A DNA stretch of 64,000 nt from Leptospiraceae bacterium (GTDB lineage: Bacteria > Spirochaetota > Leptospiria > Leptospirales > Leptonemataceae). Position numbers and translations under genes: made by a program. The stretch covers positions 124,001-188,000 of the forward strand of contig BPKM01000006.1 of NCBI GenBank assembly GCA_026005135.1, written 5' to 3'. Shown here piece after piece: positions 18,136 through 26,835 of this stretch (positions are counted from its first letter, which is position 1; every line of letters starts with the position of its first letter). The notes below the pieces were generated by a model. That model had not been told where the DNA came from. It did no database searches and was given only the letters and a program-made list of their open reading frames with translations.

Positions 18136-19604
18136 TTACATAAACATTAAATAAGGATTTTCCATATATTTTTTGAATGTTTGTAGAAAACTTGCACCTT
18201 CTGCCCCATCAATAACGCGATGATCACAACTTAATGTAACACTTACTGTTTTTCCTATCGTTATTTCTCCATTTTTAACAATAGGTTTTTCTTCAATTGT
18301 ACCAACAGCCATGATTGCTGCTTCTGGTTCATTTATAATAGCTGAAAATTCTTTAATGCCATACATACCAAGATTCGAAACTGTGAATGTACCATTTGTA
18401 TATTCTTCTGGTTTGAGTTTTCTTTCTCTTGCACGCTTAACCAATTTACGAATTTGATTTACCATTTCTAAAAATTCTAATTGATCCGCATTTCTAATAT
18501 AAGGGGTAATTAATCCGGATTCTAAAGCAACAGCAATTCCAATATCAATTCTACCATATTGGACAATTGTATTTCCTTGCCAGCTACTATTAACTACTGG
18601 ATGCTTAGTTAAAGATTTTGCACATGCTCGAATAATAAAATCATTTAAAGAAAGTTTTATATCTTCTTGTAATCCTATGAGATCTTGATTCATTTTTTCT
18701 CTTAATTCTAAAACTGGACCAGCATCAAATTCTATAGTTAAATAATAATGAGGTATATTCTTTTTAGATTGATAGAGTCGTTCTGCGATTATTTTTCTTA
18801 TACCAGATACTGGAATATTTTTATCTGGCTTTATTTCTTTAGTACCAGTAATTCTTCGATTTTTAATAAAGTTTTCAATATCTTTTGCAGTGATTCGTTT
18901 TCCATCTTCTGGTTGTATTAAATTTATGTCTATTCCGTAGTTTTCTGCTAATTTTTTTGCGAAAGGGCTGATAGGAAATTTAGAACGATAAATAGATTTT
19001 GCAAGACTGATATAAGGTGGTAAACTTATATTACCATTTAAAGATGGTCTATCAATAATAGGATGATTTACATCAGATATTTCTACTTCTACTTTATCAA
19101 ATAATTTTTTAGTTGGTTTTAAAGATGGTTCCAAATTTTCTGGTATGAATTGTTCTTCTGTTGTAGAAATTTCTTGTGTTTGTATTTGAGTTTTTAAAGA
19201 AGTTTCTTCTTTCGAAGTTTCTTGTTCCTTAGGTATTATATCTTCAGATACAATTAGAGGGGGGTAACTTCCTGTTTAATTTCTTCTTTCGATTCTGTAG
19301 ATGAGGAACTTTTCAATTCATTTAATTTCTTTTTCGCTTCTTCTAATAAATCTGAAATATCTTCTCCTATTTCTCCTATTATTGCAATAGGAGCTCCAAC
19401 TGGTAATTGATCTCCTTCTTGGGCTAAGGTTGCAAGTAAAATACCTTCTTCAAATGCCATCATTTCCATTACTGCTTTGTCTGTTTCGATTTCTGCAATG
19501 ATTGTATCTGCACTTACTGCATCTCCAGGTTTTTTTAACCAGCGAACAAAAGTTCCTGTTTTCATCGTTGGTGATAATTGCATTAATTCTAAAATTTTTG
19601 CCAT
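18136..19604 (-). CDS. pdhC: Pyruvate dehydrogenase E2 (dihydrolipoyl acetyltransferase), frameshifted
   Basis: Two frames form one E2. The first (19604-19254) starts MAKILELMQLSPTM with the lipoyl lysine at K43 (EIETDKAVMEM). It stops early inside a run of six C on the coding strand (19259-19264). Adding one base there joins it to the second frame, which carries a flexible linker, a peripheral-subunit-binding domain (SPFAKKLAENYGI) and the catalytic domain with DHRVIDGAEG near the C-terminus. The joined protein is about 489 residues, normal for E2. E2 passes the acetyl group from E1 to CoA. The frameshift is either a sequencing indel or a real switch; the downstream half begins with no good start of its own. 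It lies 17 bp after pdhB. Confidence 0.85.
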
Positions 19605-19621
19605 ATTATATCTCCTTTTTT

Positions 19622-20599
19622 TTAAAAACTCATAAGGGTTTTAACAGCCTGCATAATTTTTTCTGGATTTGGTAGACTTAATTTTTCTAAATTTCTTGCA
19701 TAAGGCATTGGCACATCTTCTTGATTTACCCTTAAAACGGGTGCATGTAAATCATAAAAACAGTTTCTCTGAATAAAATCTGCGATATAAGAACCTACAG
19801 AACATCTTGGCCAACCTTCTTCTATTATTAATACTCTGCCTGTTTTAACTGTATTTTCTATGATTGCTTTTTCGTCCATTGGTCGAAGACTACGTAAATC
19901 TAAGATAAGTGGATCGTATCCTTCTTTTAAGATTCTATCTAATGCTTCCATTGTAAACCAGAAACCTCTATTCCAGGTTATGATTGTAAAATCTTTCCCT
20001 TCGCGTTTTATATCTGCTTTTCCTATTGGAATTAAGAATTCTTCATCTGGAACTTCCCAGGAAGTATTATATAAAACTTCTCCTTCAATAAATATAACGG
20101 GATTATTATCTCTTATTGATGTTTTTAATAATCCATATGCATCGTAAGCTGTAGCTGGTGCAACTACTTTAAGACCTGGACAATGAACATAAAGGGCTTC
20201 TAAGGATTGGGAATGTTGGGCAGCAAGCATTCCACCGGCACCACCTGGACCACGAAATACAATAGGTATAGGAATTTGTCCACCAGACATATATAAAATT
20301 TTTGCTGCATTATTATAAATTTGATCAAAAGCAACAAGAGAAAAATTCCATGTCATGAATTCAATAATAGGTCTTAATCCTAACATAGCAGCTCCAATAC
20401 CAAGTCCAGCAAAACCCTGTTCCGATATAGGGGTATCTACTACGCGTTCTTCTCCAAATTTTTCTAACATACCCTGACTACATTTATAGGCTCCCTGGTA
20501 ATGTCCTACTTCTTCTCCCATTAAAAAAACATTTGGATCTCGTTCCATTTCTTCTATCATAGCTCTTCGAACTGCTTCTCTATATGTGATTTTTGCCAT
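19622..20599 (-). CDS. pdhB: Pyruvate dehydrogenase E1 beta subunit
   Basis: This 325-residue protein is the beta chain of the thiamine-pyrophosphate E1 component, which decarboxylates a 2-oxo acid. The N-terminal TYREAVRRAMIEEMERD, DTPISEQGFAGLGIGAA and FRGPGG(A)GG blocks are characteristic, as is the C-terminal EEGWP region. It has the ribosome-binding site AAAAGGAG before the ATG, and sits 13 bp after pdhA. Pyruvate is the likely substrate; branched-chain or acetoin specificity is not excluded by the sequence alone. Confidence 0.93.
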   Translation of the reverse strand: MAKITYREAVRRAMIEEMERDPNVFLMGEEVGHYQGAYKCSQGMLEKFGEERVVDTPISEQGFAGLGIGAAMLGLRPIIEFMTWNFSLVAFDQIYNNAAKILYMSGGQIPIPIVFRGPGGAGGMLAAQHSQSLEALYVHCPGLKVVAPATAYDAYGLLKTSIRDNNPVIFIEGEVLYNTSWEVPDEEFLIPIGKADIKREGKDFTIITWNRGFWFTMEALDRILKEGYDPLILDLRSLRPMDEKAIIENTVKTGRVLIIEEGWPRCSVGSYIADFIQRNCFYDLHAPVLRVNQEDVPMPYARNLEKLSLPNPEKIMQAVKTLMSF

Positions 20600-20612
20600 A
20601 TAGCTACTCCTT

Positions 20613-21629
20613 TTATTCTACATAAACATCAGTATATAATTCTGATGGAGGAGGTTCTGGAGAATTTTCTGCGAATTTGATTGCATCTTCTACAATTCCT
20701 TTTATTTCAGCTTCTATTCTTGCGAATTCCTTTTCTTCAACACCATTAAATTCTAACATTTTTCTTGCTCTTATCAATGGATCTCTTCTTTTCCAGATTT
20801 CTACTTCTTCTGGGCTTCTATATTTTGCTGGATCAGACATTGAATGCCCTCTAAATCGATAGGTACTAATTTCGATTAAAGAAGGTCCTTCTCCTTTTCT
20901 TGCTTTTTCGATATAAGGTAACATTTTTTTATATACGAACAAAACATCATCACCATCGAATTTATCTCTTTCCATATTATAGGCAACAGCACGAATACTA
21001 ACATCTGGAACAGAAAGAGCTCTATATTCTGGTGTTCCCATACTATAATGATTATTTTCGCAAACAAAAACAACTGGCAATTTCCATAATGCTGCAAGAT
21101 TTAATCCTTCGTGAAAAGCTCCAATATTTGCTGCTCCTTCTCCAAAAAAACATAATACTACAGAATCTAATTTTTTATATTTAATTGCCCATCCCACACC
21201 AGATGCTAACGCAACATGTCCGCCAACAATACCATGACCACCAAGAAAATTCTTGTGAACATCAAAAAAATGCATTGAACCACCTTTGCCTTTAACAATT
21301 CCTGTTTGTTTCCCTAATAGTTCAGCCATCAATGCACCAGGATCTAATCCTCTAACAAGAGCATGACCATGATCGCGATAAGTTGATATAATATAATCCT
21401 GCTCTTTTAAAGCATAAATACAACCAGTACCTACAGCTTCCTGTCCAATATAAAGATGGCAAAAACCTCCAAATTTTCCTTGAGCATATAATCTTGCTGC
21501 TGCTTCTTCAAAACGTCGTATTAAAAGCATATCTCGATACATTTTACGTAATAAATTTAAATCGGATTCATTTAACTTCTCCAAAGGTCTTTCGGGACCC
21601 AGAGTGATGATTTTTTTCTGATTTTCCAT
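20613..21629 (-). CDS. pdhA: Pyruvate dehydrogenase E1 alpha subunit
   Basis: This 338-residue protein is the alpha chain of E1. The TPP-binding core is GEGAANIGAFHEGLNLAALW ending in ENNHYSM, and YRDHGH is the phosphorylation-loop-like segment. It opens a three-gene operon pdhA-pdhB-pdhC; no E3 (lipoamide dehydrogenase) gene is in the window. The homologous alpha chains of PDH, BCKDH and acetoin dehydrogenase are similar, so the substrate is inferred. Confidence 0.93.
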   Translation of the reverse strand: MENQKKIITLGPERPLEKLNESDLNLLRKMYRDMLLIRRFEEAAARLYAQGKFGGFCHLYIGQEAVGTGCIYALKEQDYIISTYRDHGHALVRGLDPGALMAELLGKQTGIVKGKGGSMHFFDVHKNFLGGHGIVGGHVALASGVGWAIKYKKLDSVVLCFFGEGAANIGAFHEGLNLAALWKLPVVFVCENNHYSMGTPEYRALSVPDVSIRAVAYNMERDKFDGDDVLFVYKKMLPYIEKARKGEGPSLIEISTYRFRGHSMSDPAKYRSPEEVEIWKRRDPLIRARKMLEFNGVEEKEFARIEAEIKGIVEDAIKFAENSPEPPPSELYTDVYVE

Positions 21630-21726
21630 ATATTACAAAAGTTTATTTAATTTCGAATTTTTTGCAAGAAAAAAATAATAAAATATTGTAACTTTATAAA
21701 ATTTATTTTTAATAAATGAATTTGCT

Positions 21727-22125
21727 TCAATATTTCGAAGGAATATAAATTTTTTCTTTTATGTTACATTTACAAGAATTACTTTGACATATTTTTAATA
21801 GTTCTAAAATATTTATTTTTTTATTTATAAGATTCTGAATATCTCGTTCAATTTCAGATAATTTATTATAAAAGATAGAATATATATTTTCTTGTGGAGT
21901 ATCCTCATTACGAAAATAGGAAATAATCTCTTTTATTTCTTTTAGGCTAAAATTAAGATTTTTTAAAGTTTTTATACATAACAGTTCACTTATGGCATTT
22001 TCCTTGTATAATCGATAATTATTTTCTGGATTTCGAAAAGATTGGATCAAGCCTAATTTTTCATAATATCTTATAGTTGATTTTGATAGCTTTGTATAAT
22101 TACTTAATTGATCAATATTAATCAT
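21727..22125 (-). CDS. MerR-family metal-type regulator
   Basis: The preferred start is ATG 22125 (132 residues, MINIDQLSNYTKLS), matching the usual MerR start; a longer in-frame start at 22149 exists. Residues 1-70 form the winged helix with SKSTIRYYEKLGLI, followed by the dimerisation helix. The C-terminal loop has CxxxxCxC (C113, C118, C120), resembling metal-sensing MerR proteins such as ZntR or CadR, but the metal cannot be read from the sequence. It diverges from the CPLC microprotein; the palindrome at 22196-22211 lies between them. Confidence 0.82.
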   Translation of the reverse strand: MINIDQLSNYTKLSKSTIRYYEKLGLIQSFRNPENNYRLYKENAISELLCIKTLKNLNFSLKEIKEIISYFRNEDTPQENIYSIFYNKLSEIERDIQNLINKKINILELLKICQSNSCKCNIKEKIYIPSKY

Positions 22126-22195
22126 ATCTATTTTAAATAAAAAATACATAAAATAAGAATCAATAAAAATTTATAATTTTTGATGCAATGTAACC

Positions 22196-22211
22196 TTAAA
22201 GTATACTTTAA
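22196..22211. promoter_or_regulatory. MerR-type operator
   Basis: TTAAAGTATACTTTAA is a perfect 16-bp palindrome in the gap between the regulator and the microprotein. It is the kind of site MerR proteins bind between -35 and -10 boxes; clear boxes were not assigned. Confidence 0.6.
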
Positions 22212-22259
22212 AAAGAATAAAATTAATAGAAAATCTTATAAAAAAAGGAGGTGATGAAT

Positions 22260-22364
22260 ATGAAACAGTTAAAAAATAAAAAAATCCTAATAACACTTTT
22301 ATCCTTAGGATTAGTGTTAACAGTTTTTTCTTTATATGGCGTTTGCCCACTATGTTTTCTATAA
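22260..22364 (+). CDS. 34-residue membrane microprotein with CPLC motif
   Basis: A strong ribosome-binding site (AAAAGGAGG ending at 22251) precedes ATG 22260; the ATG at 22254 is also in frame but too close to it. The product has a lysine-rich start (MKQLKNKK), a hydrophobic segment long enough for one membrane crossing, and ends GVCPLCFL, with a CxxC pair exposed at the C-terminus. It is bounded by the MerR-type operator upstream and a strong terminator downstream, so it is the likely sole target of the regulator. I do not recognise a family; a metal-binding role is inferred from the CxxC and the regulator. Confidence 0.6.
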   Translation: MKQLKNKKILITLLSLGLVLTVFSLYGVCPLCFL

Positions 22365-22419
22365 ACTTATATTGAAAAATAAAAAAATCTCAATATAAAA
22401 TTTTTCTAACCATCTAACC

Positions 22420-22445
22420 CCTCTCTAAATAGAGAGGTTTTTTTT
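22420..22445 (+). terminator. Rho-independent terminator after the microprotein
   Basis: CCTCTCT (22420-22426), loop AAAT, AGAGAGG (22431-22437) and eight T (22438-22445) form a textbook terminator. It ends the microprotein transcript and separates it from the next gene. Confidence 0.9.
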
Positions 22446-22492
22446 ATTGACATATTTGTCAAAAAATTATTATTTTATAATCGGGGGAATAT

Positions 22493-23782
22493 ATGGCGCC
22501 AAATTTAATTTTATATGCAATACCTTTTTTCTTTTTATTAATCTTTTTAGAGCTTCTTTATTGTTGGATTAAGAAAAAATCCTATTATAGATTAAATGAT
22601 TCTATAGCAGATTTAAGTACTGGAATTGGCAACCAATTATCTGGAATTATTTTTAAATCATTTACTTTATTTGGATATATTTATTTATATCAACATTTTC
22701 GCATTTATACATTTGATTTATCAACACCTTTAAAATCTATTGCAGCATGGATTTTGGCATTTCTCCTTTATGATTTTTTTTATTATTGGTTTCATCGTAT
22801 GAGTCATGAATGGAATTTATTCTGGGCTTCGCATGTTGTGCATCATTCCAGTGAAGAGTATAATTTAACTGTTGCTTTAAGACAACCAGCCTTAGGTATT
22901 TTTAGCTGGGTATTTTACTTGCCTCTTGCTATTATAGGATTTTCGCCAGAATTTTATTTATTACATGCACAAATAAATTTAATTTATCAATTCTGGATCC
23001 ATACACGTGTTATTGGTAAGTTAGGATTTTTGGAATTATTTTTAAATACACCATCACATCATCGAGTACATCATGGAAGAAATCCAGAATATATTGATAA
23101 AAATTACGGAGGAACATTAATTATTTGGGATAAACTTTTTGGTACATTTCAAGAGGAAAAAAAAGAACCTGCTTATGGAATTACAAGACCATTAAAAACC
23201 TGGAACCCAGTATGGGCGAATTTACATCATTATTGGGATTTAATACATTTTACATTTAAAGCCCCAAAATGGAAAGATAAAATAAAAGTATGGTTTTCTT
23301 ATCCAGGATGGAAACCAGACTATATGAAAGATTATCAATATCCTTCAGAAAAAAATAAACCATTTGAAAATTTATACCAGAAATATGATACTATTATTAC
23401 CAAAGATTTATCTTTTTATTCTCTTATATGGTTTACCATAATAGTTCTTGGAACATTTATATTTCTATTAAAACAAATCCATTTTAGTAATTTAGAAAAT
23501 GCTATTTCAATGGGTATTATCATTCTATCTCTTGTTATAATTAGCGGAATTCTTGAAAGACAGATATGGGCATATTATGGAGAATTATTGCGGTTAATAG
23601 GTATAATAATTTTTCTAAAATTGTTTGTTTTAAATAATGTTTTATTCTTAGGAATGTCTATTATTTGTATTATATCATTTGGTTTTATTTTAAAACGAAA
23701 AGACTTATTCGATAATAAAGCAGAAACTATTATTATAGATAAAGAATATCACAATTTAGATAATCTTCAAAAAGTTAGCTAA
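22493..23782 (+). CDS. Sterol desaturase/fatty-acid hydroxylase family membrane protein
   Basis: This 429-residue membrane protein has the histidine boxes of the family: HRMSH at 101-105, HVVHH at 114-118, and HHRVHH at 189-194, which bind a di-iron centre. About residues 5-100 and 320-400 contain several hydrophobic helices. Its pattern, DFFYYWFHRMSHEWNLFWASHVVHHSSEEYN, is close to alkylglycerol monooxygenase-like members, but the lipid substrate is unknown. It stands alone on the plus strand and converges with the YceI-like gene with no spacer. Confidence 0.85.
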   Translation: MAPNLILYAIPFFFLLIFLELLYCWIKKKSYYRLNDSIADLSTGIGNQLSGIIFKSFTLFGYIYLYQHFRIYTFDLSTPLKSIAAWILAFLLYDFFYYWFHRMSHEWNLFWASHVVHHSSEEYNLTVALRQPALGIFSWVFYLPLAIIGFSPEFYLLHAQINLIYQFWIHTRVIGKLGFLELFLNTPSHHRVHHGRNPEYIDKNYGGTLIIWDKLFGTFQEEKKEPAYGITRPLKTWNPVWANLHHYWDLIHFTFKAPKWKDKIKVWFSYPGWKPDYMKDYQYPSEKNKPFENLYQKYDTIITKDLSFYSLIWFTIIVLGTFIFLLKQIHFSNLENAISMGIIILSLVIISGILERQIWAYYGELLRLIGIIIFLKLFVLNNVLFLGMSIICIISFGFILKRKDLFDNKAETIIIDKEYHNLDNLQKVS

Positions 23783-24412
23783 TTATTTATATATTATGAC
23801 AATATTATATTTAATAATGATTTTATCACTTAAAAAAAAATTTAAAATAATATTACCGTATAAATTAAAATCACTGCGAGAAAGGATTGTTTCGCCTTTT
23901 GCGATAACCTTATTCCATCTTTGTTGAATATATACTATATCTTTATAAACTTTTTTTATATTTTTTATTTCTATTTCTAAATCTACAAAATAATAATTTT
24001 CCTGTATATTAAAAGGATAAATATTTAATACTTTAATTTTTATATAAGGATATTTTTTTTCATTAAGAAAAAATTCAGAACGTATTCCCTCATCTCGATA
24101 AGGACTATTAGTTGTTATAGAATTTACAGGTATCCATAATTCATTGTTTCTTAAGCTTTTATAATATCCTTTATATTTAAAATTACGAACAAAAAAATGA
24201 TCCATTTTTCCCTTAATAGTATTAAAGATTGTTGGAACTTCAAAATAAATATATGATTCTTCTAAATCTATTTGCCATACGGGTTTTTTATTTTTTTTCG
24301 TAGGTTTCGAATAGATTTTTTCAGGTAATATAAAGATAATAAAAATCAAAAGAATTAAACATAATTTAAAAAAGGAGCGAATTTTTATTGATTGAATATT
24401 ATTCATTAACAT
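23783..24412 (-). CDS. YceI-like periplasmic protein
   Basis: This 209-residue protein has an N-terminal signal/anchor (residues about 12-32, FFKLCLILLIFIIFIL). After it comes a lipocalin-like domain resembling YceI: a pattern of beta strands with GKMDHF, a polar patch (RNNELWIPVNSITTNSPYRDEGIRS) that parallels the family's R-D-xx-L blocks, and a GETILSRSDFNLYG end. YceI proteins bind isoprenoid-like lipids; that is inferred here from weak similarity. The stop adjoins the sterol-desaturase stop. Confidence 0.55.
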   Translation of the reverse strand: MLMNNIQSIKIRSFFKLCLILLIFIIFILPEKIYSKPTKKNKKPVWQIDLEESYIYFEVPTIFNTIKGKMDHFFVRNFKYKGYYKSLRNNELWIPVNSITTNSPYRDEGIRSEFFLNEKKYPYIKIKVLNIYPFNIQENYYFVDLEIEIKNIKKVYKDIVYIQQRWNKVIAKGETILSRSDFNLYGNIILNFFLSDKIIIKYNIVIIYK

Positions 24413-24484
24413 GTTTTAATTTCTACTATTAAAGAAAATTTTTTTTAAAATATTGGAGATGTCAAATGGATAAATATTTTTATA

Positions 24485-25126
24485 TTATACTTCATCTGAA
24501 CTTTTTTTTATTAAAATAGAATCATCAAAAATAATATCCTCATCTAATTCTAGATCCTTATTTATATTCTTTGATGATTTTTTTAAAAAGTCTTTATATT
24601 CTCGTGTTGATTTTACCATATCAATAAGATTTTTTGTAAAATAAGGATCCTGTTCAAAATCTCTTATTAACTCTATTAAATAAGGAAAATTTTCTTCTCC
24701 AAGAAGACCATCTAAAAATAAATTACATAAAATTTGAACCCCAATAGCATGTTGAGGTGTACCCTTAGGATATTGACATAGTTCTTTTGCTGGACCAATA
24801 ATAATTTTTCCAAAAAAGGGAAGAAGTCTTCCTAAAAATTCTACATATTTTAAAGGCATAAAATCTGGTAAGGATTTAATATGTTGTAGTAATATATACA
24901 TACTTTCTGGTCTTTGAGATTGTATTAATATATGAATACAATAAGAACAAATGATACTATTTCTTTTTAAATCTTCGAATGTTTTACAATTTTCTAAAAT
25001 ATCTTTTATACTTTGTAAAATTGTTTTATCATTTTGTATTTGTTTTGCTAAGGATTCAATAACTTCAAACCTCTGGTAGGTAGTTTGTATATCTTTTAAA
25101 TAATTTTGTAATTCTTCAACCTTCAT
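24485..25126 (-). CDS. Hypothetical helical protein
   Basis: This 213-residue protein is almost all helix-forming residues, with no signal peptide or membrane segment. Residues about 40-170 (ILENCKTFEDLKRNSIICSYCIHILIQSQRP...) suggest a helical repeat of the HEAT/ARM type. The C-terminus (DLELDEDIIFDDS) is acidic. I do not recognise the family. It diverges from the crotonase gene, with only 38 bp between the two starts. Confidence 0.5.
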   Translation of the reverse strand: MKVEELQNYLKDIQTTYQRFEVIESLAKQIQNDKTILQSIKDILENCKTFEDLKRNSIICSYCIHILIQSQRPESMYILLQHIKSLPDFMPLKYVEFLGRLLPFFGKIIIGPAKELCQYPKGTPQHAIGVQILCNLFLDGLLGEENFPYLIELIRDFEQDPYFTKNLIDMVKSTREYKDFLKKSSKNINKDLELDEDIIFDDSILIKKSSDEV

Positions 25127-25164
25127 AAGATTTTTTTATTGATAATAAAATCAAATTATTTGAA

Positions 25165-25995
25165 ATGATTTCCAAGATGCAAGAAAATCAGGATACAAGT
25201 TTTTTTCAAGTAGAAAAAATTTTGGATAAAAAAATTGCTATTATTTTTTTAAACCGTCCAGAAGCGAGAAATTCGATGGATTGGAGATTCTGGTCTGGAC
25301 TTCCTATTGTCGTAGATGAATTAGAAAAAGATGATAATATAAATGTTATAATTATTGCAGCAAAAGGTAAATCTTTTTCCTTAGGGTTAGATTTAGTAGA
25401 ATTCAATGAACGATTTCAAGATATTATTCAGGGAAAAATCGCTGATGAAAGAAAAAAATTCCATGAATTGATCTTACAAATGCAGGAAGGTTTTAGGAAA
25501 ATTATGCAAAGTCAGAAAGTTTATATTGCTGCTGTTCATAAACATTGTATTGGTGGAGGTTTAGATTTAATAGCTGCTTGTGATATTCGTGTTGGTTGTA
25601 AAAATGCTATTGTATCTTTACGAGAAACAAAAGTAGGTATTGTAGCAGATATGTGTAGTTTAAATCGTCTACCTTTTATCATTGGATATGGAGCTACAAA
25701 GATGATGGCATTTACTGGTAGGGATTTTACTGGAGAAGAATGTTATCAAATGGGATTATTCGAAAAACTTGTAGAAAAAGAAGAAGATTTATTACCCGAA
25801 ACCATCAAAATAGCTGAGGAAATTGCAGCAAATCCACCAATTGTAATTGCAGGAATTAAATATTTATTAAATTATATGGAATCTCATAATACTTTCGAAG
25901 GTATGCAATATGTAGCTTTATGGAATGCTACTTATTTAGATAGCGCTGATTTTCGAAAAATCATGGAAAAATTTATGCAGAAATTAAAAAGATAA
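25165..25995 (+). CDS. Dienoyl-CoA isomerase-like crotonase
   Basis: This 276-residue crotonase-fold protein binds acyl-CoA. The oxyanion-hole segments are SFSLGLD (70-76) and CIGGGLDL (128-135). Three acidic residues, D134, E154 and D162 (ETKVGIVADMCSLNRLP), have the same spacing (20 and 8) as the catalytic D176, E196 and D204 of rat delta3,5-delta2,4-dienoyl-CoA isomerase. This suggests an isomerase for unsaturated fatty acids with conjugated double bonds rather than a standard hydratase. It is followed 15 bp later by the glycosylase-like gene. Confidence 0.8.
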   Translation: MISKMQENQDTSFFQVEKILDKKIAIIFLNRPEARNSMDWRFWSGLPIVVDELEKDDNINVIIIAAKGKSFSLGLDLVEFNERFQDIIQGKIADERKKFHELILQMQEGFRKIMQSQKVYIAAVHKHCIGGGLDLIAACDIRVGCKNAIVSLRETKVGIVADMCSLNRLPFIIGYGATKMMAFTGRDFTGEECYQMGLFEKLVEKEEDLLPETIKIAEEIAANPPIVIAGIKYLLNYMESHNTFEGMQYVALWNATYLDSADFRKIMEKFMQKLKR

Positions 25996-26009
25996 AGAGA
26001 AATTGATAT

Positions 26010-26835
26010 ATGGATAAAAAAGAAACTTTGAATATAAAAAAAATATATCATGAGAAAATAGAAAAGTTATATTTAGAATATAGTGATAATAAAAATAATG
26101 AAATATTAGGTAGGGGTTTAATTATAGTAAATGAGTTATTTAAAAATCCAGATCTATTAATACTTGGAAATAATCCTTCCCTTAATCCAGAACATAATGA
26201 AAGCGTAGAAAAACAAAATCAAATTGCCTATTGGTATCCTTATATAATTATTGGAGAAAAAGAAGAAGATTTTAATTTGAATAAGCTAAATAAAAATGAT
26301 GATAAATATATTAAAGTTCTGGATAATCAGGATAATATTAATAAAGATAAAATAATTAAATGTCATCATCCAGAAACTATTTTATTTAATTCTTATATTT
26401 ACTGTAATTATTATTATAAATTTGTCAAAAAAATCGAAGAAAAATTAAACAATAAGATATGCTGGGAATATTTTGATTTATACTGGGTTAGAACAATTAA
26501 TAGTAAGGAATTAGAAAATAATAAAAACAAAGATAATAATTTACGAAATTTCTTAGATGAACAGGCAAAGTTAACAATTGAAATTATAAAAAAAAATACA
26601 ACCTAAAATTATCATAGGTGCTTTTAAAAGTTTAGAATCTTTAAAAGATAATATTAATAATAATCAGAATTTTTTTAATATTATACCTAATAAGAATATT
26701 GATAATCTTAAAAAGAGTAAAATAAATGTTTTATCAGAATACACTTTTCTTCCAGATCCAATAAGAAAAAACTATAATATTATCAAAGAATATATACATA
26801 TTGCTAGTGATGCCATTATAAAATATAAAAATTAA
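26010..26835 (+). CDS. Uracil-DNA-glycosylase-fold-like protein, frameshifted
   Basis: The first frame (26010-26606) has LILGNNPSLNPEHNES early (GxNPS-like), DLYWVR late, and stops in a run of nine A near 26586-26595. Removing one A continues the frame as IQPKIIIGAFKSL...SDAIIKYKN to a stop at 26835, giving about 274 residues. The pattern (GxNPS, then a late P-K-I-I-I strand) resembles the uracil-DNA-glycosylase superfamily, but key catalytic residues are not certain, so this is a tentative call. It is probably co-transcribed with the crotonase. Confidence 0.5.

Noticed and set aside
20876-21097. Open frames inside pdh, ceramidase and RND genes on the other strand or frame
   Set aside because: They have no family resemblance, no ribosome-binding site and overlap strongly supported genes completely.
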